NCBI RefSeq assembly: GCF_003855095.1
Contig: NZ_CP033972.1
Location: 1-64,000, forward strand
From: Gordonia insulae
GTDB taxonomy: Bacteria > Actinomycetota > Actinomycetes > Mycobacteriales > Mycobacteriaceae
Length of the DNA: 64,000 nt
Reading direction: 5' to 3'
The translations under genes were made by a program, and so were the position numbers. Below the pieces are notes generated by a model. It saw nothing but the letters and a program-made list of their open reading frames with translations, ran no database searches and was not told the DNA's origin. This document shows, one piece after another, positions 47,657 to 58,071 of the stretch (its first letter is position 1; each line of letters begins with the position of its first letter).

Positions 47657-48339
47657 CCGCACCGAAACCCTTGTCGGAGTTGATCGATCCGGGCTGGGCT
47701 GCCGCGCTGGCACCGGTCGAGCCGGTGATCTCCACGATGGGCCGGTTCCTGCGCGAGGAGAACGCGGCGGGCCGCGGTTACCTGCCTGCGGGTACGAATG
47801 TCCTGCGGGCGTTCACCCAGCCGTTCGACGACGTCCGGGTGCTGATCGTCGGCCAGGATCCTTATCCGACCCCGGGACATGCGGTTGGCCTGAGTTTCTC
47901 GGTGGCCCCGGATGTCTCACCCGTGCCGCGTTCGTTGGGCAACATCTATCGCGAGTACTGCGAGGATCTCGGCTATCCGATGCCCGGCAACGGCGATCTC
48001 ACCCCATGGGCGAAATCGGGTGTGCTGCTCCTGAATCGCGTTCTCACGGTGATGCCGGGTGAACCGGCGTCGCATCGCGGGAAGGGCTGGGAGCAGGTGA
48101 CCGAATGCGCGATCAAAGCCCTCGTTGCGCGGCCCGCCGAGCCCCTCGTCGCGATCCTCTGGGGCCGTGACGCGGGCAGCCTCAAGCAATGGCTGCCCGA
48201 CGTCCCGGTGATCGAGTCGGCGCACCCGTCGCCGCTGTCCGCCAGCCGTGGGTTCTTCGGCTCCCGCCCGTTCAGTCGTGCCAATGAGGCTCTCGAGGAG
48301 CTGGGCGCCGACCCCGTGGACTGGCGACTCCCGTCCTGA
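47653..48339 (+). CDS. ung: Uracil-DNA glycosylase
   Basis: A 228-residue base-excision repair enzyme that removes uracil from DNA. ATG 47653 overlaps the preceding stop. Motif A is [16 protein letters not shown], and motif [18 protein letters not shown] near the end. Full length for family 1 UDG. Confidence 0.97.
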   Translation: MTAPKPLSELIDPGWAAALAPVEPVISTMGRFLREENAAGRGYLPAGTNVLRAFTQPFDDVRVLIVGQDPYPTPGHAVGLSFSVAPDVSPVPRSLGNIYREYCEDLGYPMPGNGDLTPWAKSGVLLLNRVLTVMPGEPASHRGKGWEQVTECAIKALVARPAEPLVAILWGRDAGSLKQWLPDVPVIESAHPSPLSASRGFFGSRPFSRANEALEELGADPVDWRLPS

Positions 48340-48341
48340 CC

Positions 48342-48384
48342 GGCGGATCAGGACGGGCGGATCAGGAAGACGGGCGGATCAGGA
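48342..48384. repeat. Three copies of GGCGGATCAGGA
   Basis: Exact 12-mers at 48342-48353, 48356-48367 and 48373-48384, spaced 14 and 17 bp. They span the gap between ung and the convergent enoyl-CoA hydratase gene, and include the latter's stop codon. Probably a slippage product; no role is evident. Confidence 0.7.
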
Positions 48385-49194
48385 CGTGCGGGCGGCGGCG
48401 AAGTCGGGGGTGCGCTTGGCGATGAACGCGTCGACTCCCTCGATCCCCTCCGGGGTGCCCGACAACGCGGAGATCGACTGAGCCTCGGCGGAGAGCTGCT
48501 CGATCAGCGACACAGTGGCCGAGCGGGTGAGCAGGGATCGGGTGGCCGCGTCCGAACCCCAGGGACCCGCGGCGATCTTTTCGGCCGCCGCGCGAGCTTC
48601 GGCGTCGACCTGCTCGTCGGCGACGAGGTCGGCCAGCAGCCCCCAGGCGAGAGCCCGATCCGCGTCGATGATCTGGTCGGTCAGGATGATGTGCCGGGCG
48701 CGCGCGGGACCGACGATGCGGGGGAGCGTCCAGGTCAGTCCGCCGTCGGGCGAGAGCCCGATGCCGCGGTACGCGGGGCGCATACGGGTCGACGATCCGC
48801 CGATCGCGACGTCGGCGTGCAGCACCAGACTCATCCCGGCGCCGGCCGCCCAGCCCTTGACCGCCGCGACGACCGGACGGTCGGCGTCGTGGAGGGCGGT
48901 CACGAAGGCGTGGAAGTTCTCGGCGAGTCCACGGAGGTAGGTCGGCCGGTGCTCGGCCGAGGCGAAGGCGCGGACGTTTCCGCCCGCACAGAAGTTCGCG
49001 CCGGTACCGACGAGCAGAATCGCCCCGACCTCGCGCTCGCCACGCGCGACTTCGCGCAGTGCCGCGGCACCCTCGATCAGGGCGTCGTCGGCGAGCGAGG
49101 TCCCCGCAGCCGGGGTGGACACGGCGATCGTGAGGACGGCGCCGTCCTGCGTGACGAGGGATTCGGCGGCTTCGGTTACAGGCTCTGCGGTCAT
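48379..49194 (-). CDS. Enoyl-CoA hydratase/isomerase family protein
   Basis: A 271-residue crotonase-fold protein. It has GTGANFCAGGNVRAFA (oxyanion hole region, about 61-76) and AAVKGWAAGAGMSLVLHADVAIGG (about 109-132). Substrate unknown. The neighbourhood gives no pathway clue. Faces ung. Confidence 0.92.
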   Translation of the reverse strand: MTAEPVTEAAESLVTQDGAVLTIAVSTPAAGTSLADDALIEGAAALREVARGEREVGAILLVGTGANFCAGGNVRAFASAEHRPTYLRGLAENFHAFVTALHDADRPVVAAVKGWAAGAGMSLVLHADVAIGGSSTRMRPAYRGIGLSPDGGLTWTLPRIVGPARARHIILTDQIIDADRALAWGLLADLVADEQVDAEARAAAEKIAAGPWGSDAATRSLLTRSATVSLIEQLSAEAQSISALSGTPEGIEGVDAFIAKRTPDFAAARTS

Positions 49195-49226
49195 GGTCTG
49201 CAGACTCTATCGCCGAACGCACAAAG

Positions 49227-49267
49227 ACCCGACACCAGGGCGAGCGAATGCTCGCTCGGTGTCGGGT
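49227..49267 (-). terminator. Terminator downstream of rpmB
   Basis: ACCCGACACC (49227-49236) pairs with GGTGTCGGGT (49258-49267), with an inner stem GAGCGA/TCGCTC. On the minus strand the stem is followed by CTTTG. It lies between rpmB and the enoyl-CoA hydratase gene, both leftward. Confidence 0.7.
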
Positions 49268-49315
49268 TCAGCGTGAAGATCGGGTTGGTCGACGAGGGCG
49301 GTGGCCGCCCGACGA

Positions 49316-49507
49316 TCAGACGCGTGCGGTCTTGCCGGCCTTCAGGCAGGAGGTGCACACGTTCTTGCGCTTGCGGTTCCCGGGTGCGACCTCGACGCGC
49401 ACCGACTGAATGTTCGGGTTCCACCGGCGGTTCGTGCGCCGGTGCGAGTGCGAAACCGACTTGCCGAAGCCCGGTCCCTTGCCGCAGATATCGCAGACGG
49501 CAGCCAT
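49316..49507 (-). CDS. rpmB: Ribosomal protein bL28 (zinc-binding form)
   Basis: A 63-residue large-subunit protein: [31 protein letters not shown] then [10 protein letters not shown]. The CDIC and CTSC pairs make this the zinc-containing C+ form. ATG 49507 has GGGAG seven bases upstream; the longer frame is not coding. The DAK-domain protein gene is divergent, as in M. tuberculosis. Confidence 0.97.
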   Translation of the reverse strand: MAAVCDICGKGPGFGKSVSHSHRRTNRRWNPNIQSVRVEVAPGNRKRKNVCTSCLKAGKTARV

Positions 49508-49765
49508 CGTCGAACTCCCTTGTGTTGATGAAAGTGGTCGTGTTCTCACCTGCTGCGGTCCACGATCGGCGACGGGCGACGACGGGCACGGCGGCAAGGC
49601 AACCCTGCAAGAATAGCCGCACCGGACCGGCGCAGCCAAATCCGCTCCGCCGACACGTCCGGAGGGGGCGCAAACGGTCGGTGACCTCTACGTCGTCGGA
49701 GGGCACGAGTAACCTCGAGCACATCCGGCGAGGGGCCTTCGCCACGTCCAACGGTAAGGGGTTTC

Positions 49766-51436
49766 ATGGCGTCCGTGTTCGACGGTGGTCTCACCAGGAC
49801 GATGAACCCGCAGCTCCTGCGGGACTGGGCGCACGCCGCGGTGGAGGGCCTCGATGGCCTGCGCGGCGAGATCAACGATCTGAACGTCTTCCCGATCCCC
49901 GATTCCGACACCGGCAGCAACATGCTCTTCACCATGGCGGCCGCCGCGGCCGCCGTCGACGAGGTCCCCGATGATGCGGGCATCGCAGCGGTGGCGCGCA
50001 AGATGGCCGACGGCGCGGTCGCACAGGCGCGGGGCAACTCCGGCATCATCCTCTCGCAGATCCTCGTCGGACTCGCGGATGCCGCGGAGCTGGTGCCCGA
50101 CGAGACACAGATGACCTTCAACCAGTTGTGGTCGTCGGGTCTGCGGCTCGGTTCGCTGGCTGCCGTCCGTGCGGTGAGCGAACCACGCGAGGGCACGGTG
50201 CTCACGGTGATCAGGATCGGGGCCGAGACGGCGGCGGTGAACTTCGCGGAATCCGCCGGCGATCTGGCACGGGCCGTCGCGGACGATTGCGCGGAGGCGC
50301 TCGAGCGGACCCCCGAGCAGTTGCCGGAACTCGCCGACGCGGGTGTGGTGGATGCCGGTGGCCGAGGATTCCTCGCGCTCGCCGACGCGATGGTGGCGGT
50401 GCTGACCGGTGTCGCGCAGCGTCGGCGACGCTATCGCGGGATCCTTCTCGGCGGTGGCGACCCCGGGCATCAGCAGAACGACGGCTGCTCGGGCAGCAGC
50501 GAGATGGATTTCGAGGTGATGTACAGCCTCGACGGTGCGGCCGGCGATCAGGTCGGGTCCCTGCGCGAGACGCTGAACGAGCTCGGCGATTCGGTGGTGA
50601 TCGTCGGCGACAGCTCGGCCGGTGAGGGAGAGCGGTTCTCGGTGCACGTGCACACCTGCGAGCCGGGTAAGGCGGTCGAGGCCGGGGTGATCCGCGGGCC
50701 CGTCACCGACATCCGGATCAGCTGCTTCGCGCTCGACGCGATCCGGTCGCAGGTCGACACGGCCGAGCCGCCGCCCCGACACAAGCGGGCGGTGGTGGCG
50801 GTGGTCACGGGTGAGGGTGCGGCCGAGTTGTTCTCGGAGGCCGGCGCCGTGGTGTTGCGGGCCGACGACGGTCTCACCCCGGAAGCGCTGGTCGACGCGA
50901 TCCGCGCGACCGACAGCGCACACGTGGTGGTGATGGCGAACGGAAAACTCGCGTCGCAGGACCTCGTCACCGTGACGGCGGCCACGCGTTCGACCCTGCG
51001 GTCTGTGGTCTTTCTGCCGACATCGTCTATGGTGCAATGTCTTTCGGCGCTCGCGGTACACGATGCGAGCGAGTCGCCGGACGCGGACACATATGCGATG
51101 GCCGAGGCTGCGGCCGGTACGCGGTGGGGTTCGTTGGTTCGGGCACGGGCCAAGATCATGACCCTCGCCGGGACATGTGAGGTCGGGGACGTGTTGGGGC
51201 TGATCGGCTCCGACGTCCTGGTCATCGCGCCGGACCAGACCGGTGCCGCCACCGCTCTCGTCGATCTGATGATGACCACCGGTGGCGAGATGGTCACGGT
51301 GATGGCCGGCTCCCAGGTCGATGATGCGGCCCTCGACGCCGTGGAGCTCCAGATGCGGCGCAGTTACGCGGGTGTCGAACTGGCGGTCTACCGGACCGGA
51401 CAGTCCGATCAACTCCTGCAGATCGGGGTCGAGTAG
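49766..51436 (+). CDS. DAK2/DegV-type kinase-like protein (FakA/YloV family)
   Basis: A 556-residue protein. The N-terminal DhaL (DAK2) domain has INDLNVFPIPDSDTGSNML with the metal-binding Asp residues (about residues 34-52) and GNSGIILSQIL. The C-terminal half matches the FakA/YloV extension. In Firmicutes FakA phosphorylates fatty acids with FakB (DegV) proteins; a degV gene is present at 62,160. One continuous gene here. Its stop overlaps recG start by one base. Confidence 0.9.
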   Translation: MASVFDGGLTRTMNPQLLRDWAHAAVEGLDGLRGEINDLNVFPIPDSDTGSNMLFTMAAAAAAVDEVPDDAGIAAVARKMADGAVAQARGNSGIILSQILVGLADAAELVPDETQMTFNQLWSSGLRLGSLAAVRAVSEPREGTVLTVIRIGAETAAVNFAESAGDLARAVADDCAEALERTPEQLPELADAGVVDAGGRGFLALADAMVAVLTGVAQRRRRYRGILLGGGDPGHQQNDGCSGSSEMDFEVMYSLDGAAGDQVGSLRETLNELGDSVVIVGDSSAGEGERFSVHVHTCEPGKAVEAGVIRGPVTDIRISCFALDAIRSQVDTAEPPPRHKRAVVAVVTGEGAAELFSEAGAVVLRADDGLTPEALVDAIRATDSAHVVVMANGKLASQDLVTVTAATRSTLRSVVFLPTSSMVQCLSALAVHDASESPDADTYAMAEAAAGTRWGSLVRARAKIMTLAGTCEVGDVLGLIGSDVLVIAPDQTGAATALVDLMMTTGGEMVTVMAGSQVDDAALDAVELQMRRSYAGVELAVYRTGQSDQLLQIGVE

Positions 51437-53691
51437 TGATCCAGATGTCGGACGCGCTCGACACGATCCTCGATCCGAAGTCGGTCGCCCGGTTGGAGTC
51501 GATCTCGGTCTCGACGGTCGGGGAACTGCTTCGCTACGTCCCACGACGATATGTGCGCCAAGGTCAGCTCTCCGACGACGACATGCCGGTCGACGACGAA
51601 TGGGCAACCGTCGTCGGCCGGATCACCGGCTCCAGGATGATCCAGATGCGCAAGCGCCACGGTCAGTTCCTGAAGGTGACCGTGACCGACGACAACCACA
51701 CCTACGAGGCGAACTTCTTCAACGCCCGCTTCATCCAGCATCAGCTGAAGTCCGGTGCCCGGGTGATGATGGCGGGCAAGGTCAAGATCTTCCAGGGCAA
51801 GGTCCAGCTCTCGCATCCGGAGTGGGCGGTGCTGCCCGACGGCGATCCCGAGGTCGACCGGGTCGTCGGGTCGGCGATGCTCTCGGAGATGTATGCGGTC
51901 GAGGCGGAGGTCACCGGTGGTGACGTCGAACTCGCGGGCCTGGATCGACCGATCGTGCCGATCTACCCGTCCACCAAGGAGATCCAGACCTGGCACATCT
52001 GGGGAGCCATCCGTCGCGTGCTGGCGGCGTTGGAGACCGACGGCACGCGCGCGGCGACGGAGGATGCACTCACGCCCGAGCAGCGTGCGCACCGAGGATT
52101 GATCAGCACGGACGACGCACTGGTGCGCATCCATCTGCCCGACACCGAGGACGACATCGACACGGCCCGCACCCGGTTGAAGTTCGACGAGGCGCTGGCC
52201 ATCCAGACGGTGCTGGCCCAGCGGCGTATCGCGGGACGTGGCGAGAGCGCGCCCGCCTGCCCTCATGTGGTGGGTGGACTCGAAGATCGCCTACTCGAGC
52301 GTCTTCCGTTCACCCTGACCGACGGACAGCAGGCGGTGGTCGGCGAGATCGCCGAGGAGCTCGGCAGCGACAGCCCGATGAGCAGGCTGCTCCAGGGTGA
52401 GGTCGGGTCCGGAAAGACGTTGGTCTCGTTGCTGGCCATGTTGCGGGTGGTCGACAACGGCCACCAATGCGCCATCCTGGCGCCCACCGAGGTGCTGGCC
52501 GCGCAGCACTATCGCACCATGCGGAAGATGTTGGGGGATCTGGCCGAGGCCGGTGAGTTGTCGGCCGCCGAGAGGGCGACCAAGATCGCGTTGCTGACCG
52601 GCTCGATGAAGACGGCCGGCAAGCGGCAGACCCTGCTGGACGTGGTGACCGGAACCGCTGGGATCGTCGTCGGGACCCATGCGCTCCTCGAGGAGAACGT
52701 GACGTTCTTCGATCTCGGCATGGTGGTGGTCGACGAGCAGCACCGGTTCGGCGTCGAGCAGCGAGATGTTCTGCGCGCCAAGGGGAGAGACGGACTCATG
52801 CCGCACTTCCTGGTGATGACCGCGACGCCGATCCCCCGGACCGTCGCGATGACGGTGTTCGGTGATCTGGAGACCTCGGTGCTCACCGAACTTCCGCGCG
52901 GACGGCAGCCGATCAGCACGTCGGTGGTTCCGATGGGCAATGCGTCATGGGTCGACCGGGTGTGGGCTCGTGCCGCCGAGGAGATCGGCGCCGGCCGGCA
53001 GGTCTATGTGGTGTGCTCACGCATCGGTGACGATGCCGAGGACAAGAAGTCACGCCGCTCCGCCGACTCGGAAGCACCCAAGAGCACGTCGGTTCTCGAC
53101 CAGTACGCCGAACTGCTCGCCGGCCCGCTGGGCGGATTCCGGATCGAGATGCTGCACGGCCGACTTCCGGCCGACGAGAAGAACGCCGTGATGGATGCGT
53201 TCGGTCGCGGTGAGGTCGACCTCGTGGTCTCGACGACGGTGATCGAGGTCGGCGTCGACGTCCCCAACGCCACCATGATGGTCATCGTCGATGCCGAACG
53301 GTTCGGCGTCAGCCAACTCCATCAGCTGCGCGGGCGCGTGGGTCGAGGCGGCCATCCCGGACTGTGTCTGCTGATGTCCGCGGCGCCACAGATCTCCCAG
53401 GCGATGCAGCGGCTACGAGCGGTGCAGGAGTCCAACGACGGATTCGAGCTCGCCCGGGTCGATCTGGAGCAGCGACGCGAGGGCGACGTCCTCGGGTCCC
53501 TGCAGTCCGGTGGGACGTCGTCGCTGCGTTTCCTGTCCTTGCTCTCCGATGCCGAGGTCATCGCCGACGCACGGGAGTTCGCCGACGAGATCGTGGGCGC
53601 AGATCTGCCGTTGGCCGACCATCGTCCCCTCGCCGATCTCGTCGACGCCATCCTGGTGCCGAGCAAGGTCGAATATCTGGACAAGTCCTGA
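51436..53691 (+). CDS. recG: ATP-dependent DNA helicase RecG
   Basis: A 751-residue branch-migration helicase that remodels stalled forks and Holliday junctions. Start GTG 51436 overlaps the preceding TAG. N-terminal wedge OB domain with RYVPRRYVRQGQ; Walker A LQGEVGSGKTLVSL (about residues 316-329); DEQH box VVDEQHRFGVEQR; helicase motif VI QLRGRVGRGG. Complete. Confidence 0.97.
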   Translation: MIQMSDALDTILDPKSVARLESISVSTVGELLRYVPRRYVRQGQLSDDDMPVDDEWATVVGRITGSRMIQMRKRHGQFLKVTVTDDNHTYEANFFNARFIQHQLKSGARVMMAGKVKIFQGKVQLSHPEWAVLPDGDPEVDRVVGSAMLSEMYAVEAEVTGGDVELAGLDRPIVPIYPSTKEIQTWHIWGAIRRVLAALETDGTRAATEDALTPEQRAHRGLISTDDALVRIHLPDTEDDIDTARTRLKFDEALAIQTVLAQRRIAGRGESAPACPHVVGGLEDRLLERLPFTLTDGQQAVVGEIAEELGSDSPMSRLLQGEVGSGKTLVSLLAMLRVVDNGHQCAILAPTEVLAAQHYRTMRKMLGDLAEAGELSAAERATKIALLTGSMKTAGKRQTLLDVVTGTAGIVVGTHALLEENVTFFDLGMVVVDEQHRFGVEQRDVLRAKGRDGLMPHFLVMTATPIPRTVAMTVFGDLETSVLTELPRGRQPISTSVVPMGNASWVDRVWARAAEEIGAGRQVYVVCSRIGDDAEDKKSRRSADSEAPKSTSVLDQYAELLAGPLGGFRIEMLHGRLPADEKNAVMDAFGRGEVDLVVSTTVIEVGVDVPNATMMVIVDAERFGVSQLHQLRGRVGRGGHPGLCLLMSAAPQISQAMQRLRAVQESNDGFELARVDLEQRREGDVLGSLQSGGTSSLRFLSLLSDAEVIADAREFADEIVGADLPLADHRPLADLVDAILVPSKVEYLDKS

Positions 53692-53735
53692 TCCGCCCCG
53701 GGCGCTGATCCATCCCGGGCACTGTTCGCCGTGTG

Positions 53736-54479
53736 ATGGAACGGCGCGATCGACCGGCGCGTCCAATCATCATGGGGTTCATGGGCGATTGGCCGCTGCG
53801 CTGGTGGCTGGTGCTGTGCGGGTTCGTCCTGAGCGCGGTCATGGTGGCGGTCGGGAGCGTCGCGCATCACGTCGGGTCGGGTGCCGACCCGGAGCTCGCG
53901 GGTCCCGCACGGATTGCGCTCAGTGCGCTGTCCCGCGTATCGGTTCTCGCACAACGGCCGTCGCGCGACGATTATCGGCGGGAGATGTTCGGAACCGCGT
54001 GGAGTGATGGCGTCGGGGTGACCGGTGGCGGCAACGGATGCGATACGCGCAACGACGTGCTGGCCCGCGATCTGGCCGACACCCGACGGGCCGCGGTGGC
54101 GTCGTGCCCGCGCGCGGTGGTCGCCGGCGAGTTCCGCAGTCCCTACACGGGCGAGTTCCTGGTCTTCCGCCGCGACCGCCGTGCCGGCGCCGTCCAGATC
54201 GATCACATCGTGCCGTTGGCCTACGCATGGGATATGGGCGCCTTCGCGTGGCCGCCGACCACCCGGCTGAACTTCGCCAACGATCCCGCCAACCTCGTTG
54301 CCGTCGATGCGGCATCGAACCTGACCAAATCCGATCAGGAACCGGGGCGGTGGATGCCGTCGAACAAGGGATTCCACTGCCGATATGCCATCCAGTTCGT
54401 CACGATGGTGGTGGCCTATCGACTACTACTCGACCGACCTTCGCAAGAGGCTCTGCGTAAAGCGTTGCAGCGCTGTTGA
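53736..54479 (+). CDS. Membrane-anchored or secreted HNH nuclease (DUF1524-like)
   Basis: A 247-residue protein (GTG 53733 is an alternative start). Residues about 20-45 are a signal anchor (WWLVLCGFVLSAVMVAVGSVA). The domain carries QIDHIVPLAYAWDMGA and LNFANDPANLVAVDAASNLTKSDQ, an HNH-type active site as in actinobacterial GmrSD/DUF1524 family proteins. M. tuberculosis has a homologue (Rv2972c) right after recG. Role unknown, perhaps extracellular DNA breakdown. Confidence 0.88.
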   Translation: MERRDRPARPIIMGFMGDWPLRWWLVLCGFVLSAVMVAVGSVAHHVGSGADPELAGPARIALSALSRVSVLAQRPSRDDYRREMFGTAWSDGVGVTGGGNGCDTRNDVLARDLADTRRAAVASCPRAVVAGEFRSPYTGEFLVFRRDRRAGAVQIDHIVPLAYAWDMGAFAWPPTTRLNFANDPANLVAVDAASNLTKSDQEPGRWMPSNKGFHCRYAIQFVTMVVAYRLLLDRPSQEALRKALQRC

Positions 54480-54638
54480 AGACATTCCGGTCGGGGCGTC
54501 CGGCGGATGAGATGTACGCGACGTGCGTAGTTTCGCGCGGGCGCGGCGGAGAAATGGGTAGTGGGCTACGCATGTGATGCCGGGACCTCCGGGCGATTCT
54601 CGGATCACCAGTCGCCCACTCACCAGAGGAACACTCCC

Positions 54639-55667
54639 ATGACAATCATCGAAGACCCGCGACAGACCACGGTGACCTCGGTCGCAGACGCCAACGCCCG
54701 GACCGTCGAGATGGCCACGGCGGGTGACCCGGATCTCGGCCAACTGGCTGCTCTGCCCGGCACCTGGGCCAACGAGCCGAATCTGGTCGGGCGTGGCTGG
54801 AACCTCATCGCCCTGCCATTCGCCACAGCGCCGGGTGAAGGATTCAACTATCGCGTTCTCGTCAACCAGTACAACGAGGTGCTGAAGTTCAGTCTGGTCG
54901 ACAAGAACGTCCCGAATCGCGGAATCGCCCGCAACGGTACGACGGTGGAGGCGGACCAGGAGGTCGGCACCCTCGACTACGAGCAATCGATCAAACAGAT
55001 GATCGCGGCGGACTTCCCGGTGAGCGGATTGGCCGGCGCCCCGAGCGCCGCGATCCACCACGAGCCGGGTCTGTTTCTGTTCATGCAGGACCACACGAAT
55101 GGTGGGCCGACCATCGGTCGATTGGCGACCATCCCGCACGGCGACGCGGTCCTCGCGCTCGGCATCGCCGATACCGAGCCGGGGCCGCCGGAGATCGATG
55201 ATGTGAACGCGTTGCCCATCGGGGTGGACGACGATCTCGATTCGCCGTATATGGCGCCCTATCGCCACTTCGTCGACAACCATTTCCAGGGAAAGCTCGA
55301 CCCGACAGACGTCGCCGGGCTGCTCCGCACGGCGAACGAGGGCGTGAACATCATCGAGACCACCACCATCGAGCTCGACACGACCACGGCAACCGGAGGA
55401 ATCTCGAACATCCCGTTCGTGGTGAACCAGGCCAATGCCACCGAGATGAAATCGACGTTCTGGATTCAGAAGATCGATGACAACGGAACCCCGAAGCTGC
55501 GGCTGCAGTACATGCAGGTCGTCATGCTCGAGTTCTTCCCGCGTCGCGACGGCGGTCCGGGACTCGTCAAGTGGCCACACATCACCTTCAACACGATGGA
55601 GAAGGTCAGCGACACAACCGATCCCGGGTACGGCGCGATCGAGCTCGGGATGCGCCCGGTCGACTGA
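54639..55667 (+). CDS. Probable heme-binding (nitrobindin/THAP4-like) family protein
   Basis: A 342-residue protein from ATG 54639, with AGAGGAA upstream. The pattern LPGTWANEPNLVGRGWNLIALPF, then IHHEPGLFLFMQDHTN and RLATIPHGDAVLALGIA, is that of proteins annotated as heme-binding beta-barrel in other bacteria. I recognise the pattern but not the biochemical function. Stands alone between the nuclease and proA. Confidence 0.65.
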   Translation: MTIIEDPRQTTVTSVADANARTVEMATAGDPDLGQLAALPGTWANEPNLVGRGWNLIALPFATAPGEGFNYRVLVNQYNEVLKFSLVDKNVPNRGIARNGTTVEADQEVGTLDYEQSIKQMIAADFPVSGLAGAPSAAIHHEPGLFLFMQDHTNGGPTIGRLATIPHGDAVLALGIADTEPGPPEIDDVNALPIGVDDDLDSPYMAPYRHFVDNHFQGKLDPTDVAGLLRTANEGVNIIETTTIELDTTTATGGISNIPFVVNQANATEMKSTFWIQKIDDNGTPKLRLQYMQVVMLEFFPRRDGGPGLVKWPHITFNTMEKVSDTTDPGYGAIELGMRPVD

Positions 55668-55873
55668 GGTGATCACGCCGCGGCGCGACGACGGGTCTCG
55701 GACACGCTGATCGTCGGCGGCCGGACTCCTCGGCCGGACCTCTACGAACGTATGTTCGACATCAGTGCGACGATGTGCCTCGCGTGTCTCGCGCAACAGG
55801 CGCCATCGGGGTTTCCGCCGCCTCCCGCTACTCTGGTGGGCGACATAATGCCGCAGTCGAAGCCGAGGAATCC

Positions 55874-57151
55874 ATGAGTGCTCCCACCGCCGATCCGGGC
55901 GTGGTCGCGACCGACATCGAGCAGGTCGTCGCAGGTCTGGGCAAGGCCGCCAAGGTCGCATCCCGGGCGCTGGGTCGTCTGACCACCGCCGCCAAGAACG
56001 AGGTCCTGCTCGCCGCGGCGGCCGCCGTAGAGGCCAACAGCGAGGCGATCCTGGCGGCGAATGCCGCCGACATCGAGCGGGCCGAGAACGATGGCACCGA
56101 GGCGAGCCTCGTCGACCGGCTCCGATTGACCCCGGAGCGCGTGACCGGTATCGCCGACGGTCTGCGTCAGGTGGCTGTGCTGCCCGATCCCATCGGCCAG
56201 ATCGTCTCGGGCAAGACGTTGCCGAACGGACTGGAACTGCGTCAGTTGCGTGTGCCGCTCGGCGTGGTCGGCATGGTTTACGAGGCCCGCCCGAACGTGA
56301 CCGTCGACGCCTTCGGCATCGCCTTCAAATCCGGCAACGCCGTGCTGTTGCGCGGCTCGTCGTCGGCGTCGAACTCGAATGCCGAGCTGGTACGAGTGCT
56401 GCGGGACGTGTTGCGCGACAAGGGGATCAACGCCGACGCGGTCGCGTTGCTGCCGAGCGAGGACCGCTCGAGCGTTACCGCGCTCATCCGCGCGCGTGGG
56501 CTCGTCGACGTGGTGATCCCGCGGGGCGGTGCCGGGCTGATCAACGCCGTGGTGGCCAATGCCACCGTGCCGACCATCGAGACCGGGACCGGCAACTGCC
56601 ACGTGTACGTCCACGCGCTGGCCGACATCGATGTGGCGACCCGGATCGTCCTGAACTCCAAGACCCGACGCCCGAGCGTGTGCAACACCGCAGAGACCGT
56701 GCTCATCGACAAGGCGGTCGCCGCCGACGCTATGCCGAAGATCACGCAGGCCCTGCGGGCGCAGGGTGTGGTGATCCACGGTGACGAGCCGGGCATGGAA
56801 CCGGCCACCGAGCAGGACTGGTCCGACGAGTACCTCTCGATGGACATCGCGATGAAGGTCGTCGACGACCTGGACGCGGCAGTCGCGCACATCGACACCT
56901 ACGGCACCGGCCACACCGAGGCCATCATCACGACCGACCTGGCGGCGGCCCGCGAGTTCACCTCGCGCATCGACGCGGCCGCGGTCATGGTGAATGCCTC
57001 GACCGCGTTCACCGACGGCGAGCAGTTCGGTTTCGGTGCGGAGATCGGCATCTCCACCCAGAAGCTGCACGCCCGCGGGCCGATGGGATTGCCCGAACTC
57101 ACCTCGACGAAGTGGATCGTCTGGGGCGACGGCCACATCCGGCCCGCGTGA
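55874..57151 (+). CDS. proA: Gamma-glutamyl phosphate reductase
   Basis: A 425-residue enzyme, second step of proline synthesis. ATG 55874 preceded by GAGGAA; the 33 codons upstream lack family similarity. It has the catalytic Cys in [16 protein letters not shown], and [21 protein letters not shown] segment ([14 protein letters not shown]). Its stop overlaps the MoxR start (TGATG). Confidence 0.97.
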   Translation: MSAPTADPGVVATDIEQVVAGLGKAAKVASRALGRLTTAAKNEVLLAAAAAVEANSEAILAANAADIERAENDGTEASLVDRLRLTPERVTGIADGLRQVAVLPDPIGQIVSGKTLPNGLELRQLRVPLGVVGMVYEARPNVTVDAFGIAFKSGNAVLLRGSSSASNSNAELVRVLRDVLRDKGINADAVALLPSEDRSSVTALIRARGLVDVVIPRGGAGLINAVVANATVPTIETGTGNCHVYVHALADIDVATRIVLNSKTRRPSVCNTAETVLIDKAVAADAMPKITQALRAQGVVIHGDEPGMEPATEQDWSDEYLSMDIAMKVVDDLDAAVAHIDTYGTGHTEAIITTDLAAAREFTSRIDAAAVMVNASTAFTDGEQFGFGAEIGISTQKLHARGPMGLPELTSTKWIVWGDGHIRPA

Positions 57152-58071
57152 TGGGGGAGACGACCACCGCAGCGAGCGGTCCCACCACGATCCCGTCGTT
57201 CGGCGACGTCCCCGACGTGGTGTCGCGACTGCGCTCGACGGGGTACCTCGCCGACGACGCCACCGCGACCTCGACCTATCTCGCCGACCGTCTGGGCAAA
57301 CCGCTGCTCGTCGAGGGTCCGGCCGGAGTCGGCAAAACCGAACTCGCGCGGGCGATCTCGCAGGCCACCGGTGCGGAACTGATCAGGTTGCAGTGTTACG
57401 AGGGCATCGATGAGGCCCGCGCCCTGTACGAGTGGAACCACGCCAAGCAGATCCTGCACATCCAGGCCACCGGCACGCGGGACTGGGACGACGCGAAGAG
57501 CGACATCTTCTCCGATGAGTTCCTGCTTCCCCGACCGTTGCTGCGGGCCATCTCGCGATCCGAGCCGACCGTGTTGCTGATCGACGAGGTCGACAAGGCC
57601 GACGTCGACATGGAGGGCCTGCTGCTCGAGGTCCTCAGCGACTTCGCGGTCACCATCCCGGAGATGGGTACCGTCGCGGCGACCCGACGGCCCATCGTCC
57701 TGCTCACGTCCAACGCCACCCGCGATCTGTCGGAGGCGCTCAAACGCCGGTGTCTGTACCTCTACATCGACTTCCCCGAGGCGGCACGCGAACGCGAGAT
57801 CCTGGCGTCACGGGTGCCGGAGCTCTCGGACACGTTGGCGGCCGAGTTGGTACGGGTCGTCGGGGTGCTGCGCACGCTCGACATCCGCAAGAAACCGTCG
57901 GTCGCCGAGACCATCGACTGGGGCAATACGCTGCTCGCGCTCGGTGCGGGTGAGGCGGGCGGCGCCGGCGCCGGCAAGATCGACGACGGGCTGATCGCCC
58001 GCACGCTCGGGGTGGTACTCAAGCACCGTCCGGACCTGAAGACGGCCCTCAAAGAACTCAAGTTGGGCTGA
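57151..58071 (+). CDS. MoxR-type AAA+ ATPase
   Basis: A 306-residue ATPase: Walker A EGPAGVGKTELARA (about residues 56-69), Walker B VLLIDEVDKAD, and sensor with LTSNATRDLSEALKRRCL. MoxR ATPases act with VWA proteins as chaperones, and the VWA gene follows at once (1-base overlap). Counterpart of Rv2426c. Confidence 0.93.
   Translation: MGETTTAASGPTTIPSFGDVPDVVSRLRSTGYLADDATATSTYLADRLGKPLLVEGPAGVGKTELARAISQATGAELIRLQCYEGIDEARALYEWNHAKQILHIQATGTRDWDDAKSDIFSDEFLLPRPLLRAISRSEPTVLLIDEVDKADVDMEGLLLEVLSDFAVTIPEMGTVAATRRPIVLLTSNATRDLSEALKRRCLYLYIDFPEAAREREILASRVPELSDTLAAELVRVVGVLRTLDIRKKPSVAETIDWGNTLLALGAGEAGGAGAGKIDDGLIARTLGVVLKHRPDLKTALKELKLG

Noticed and set aside
49688..51607. 639-codon minus-strand frame over the DAK-domain gene
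   Set aside because: Shadow of the plus-strand gene, which has the DhaL motif and coupled start with recG.
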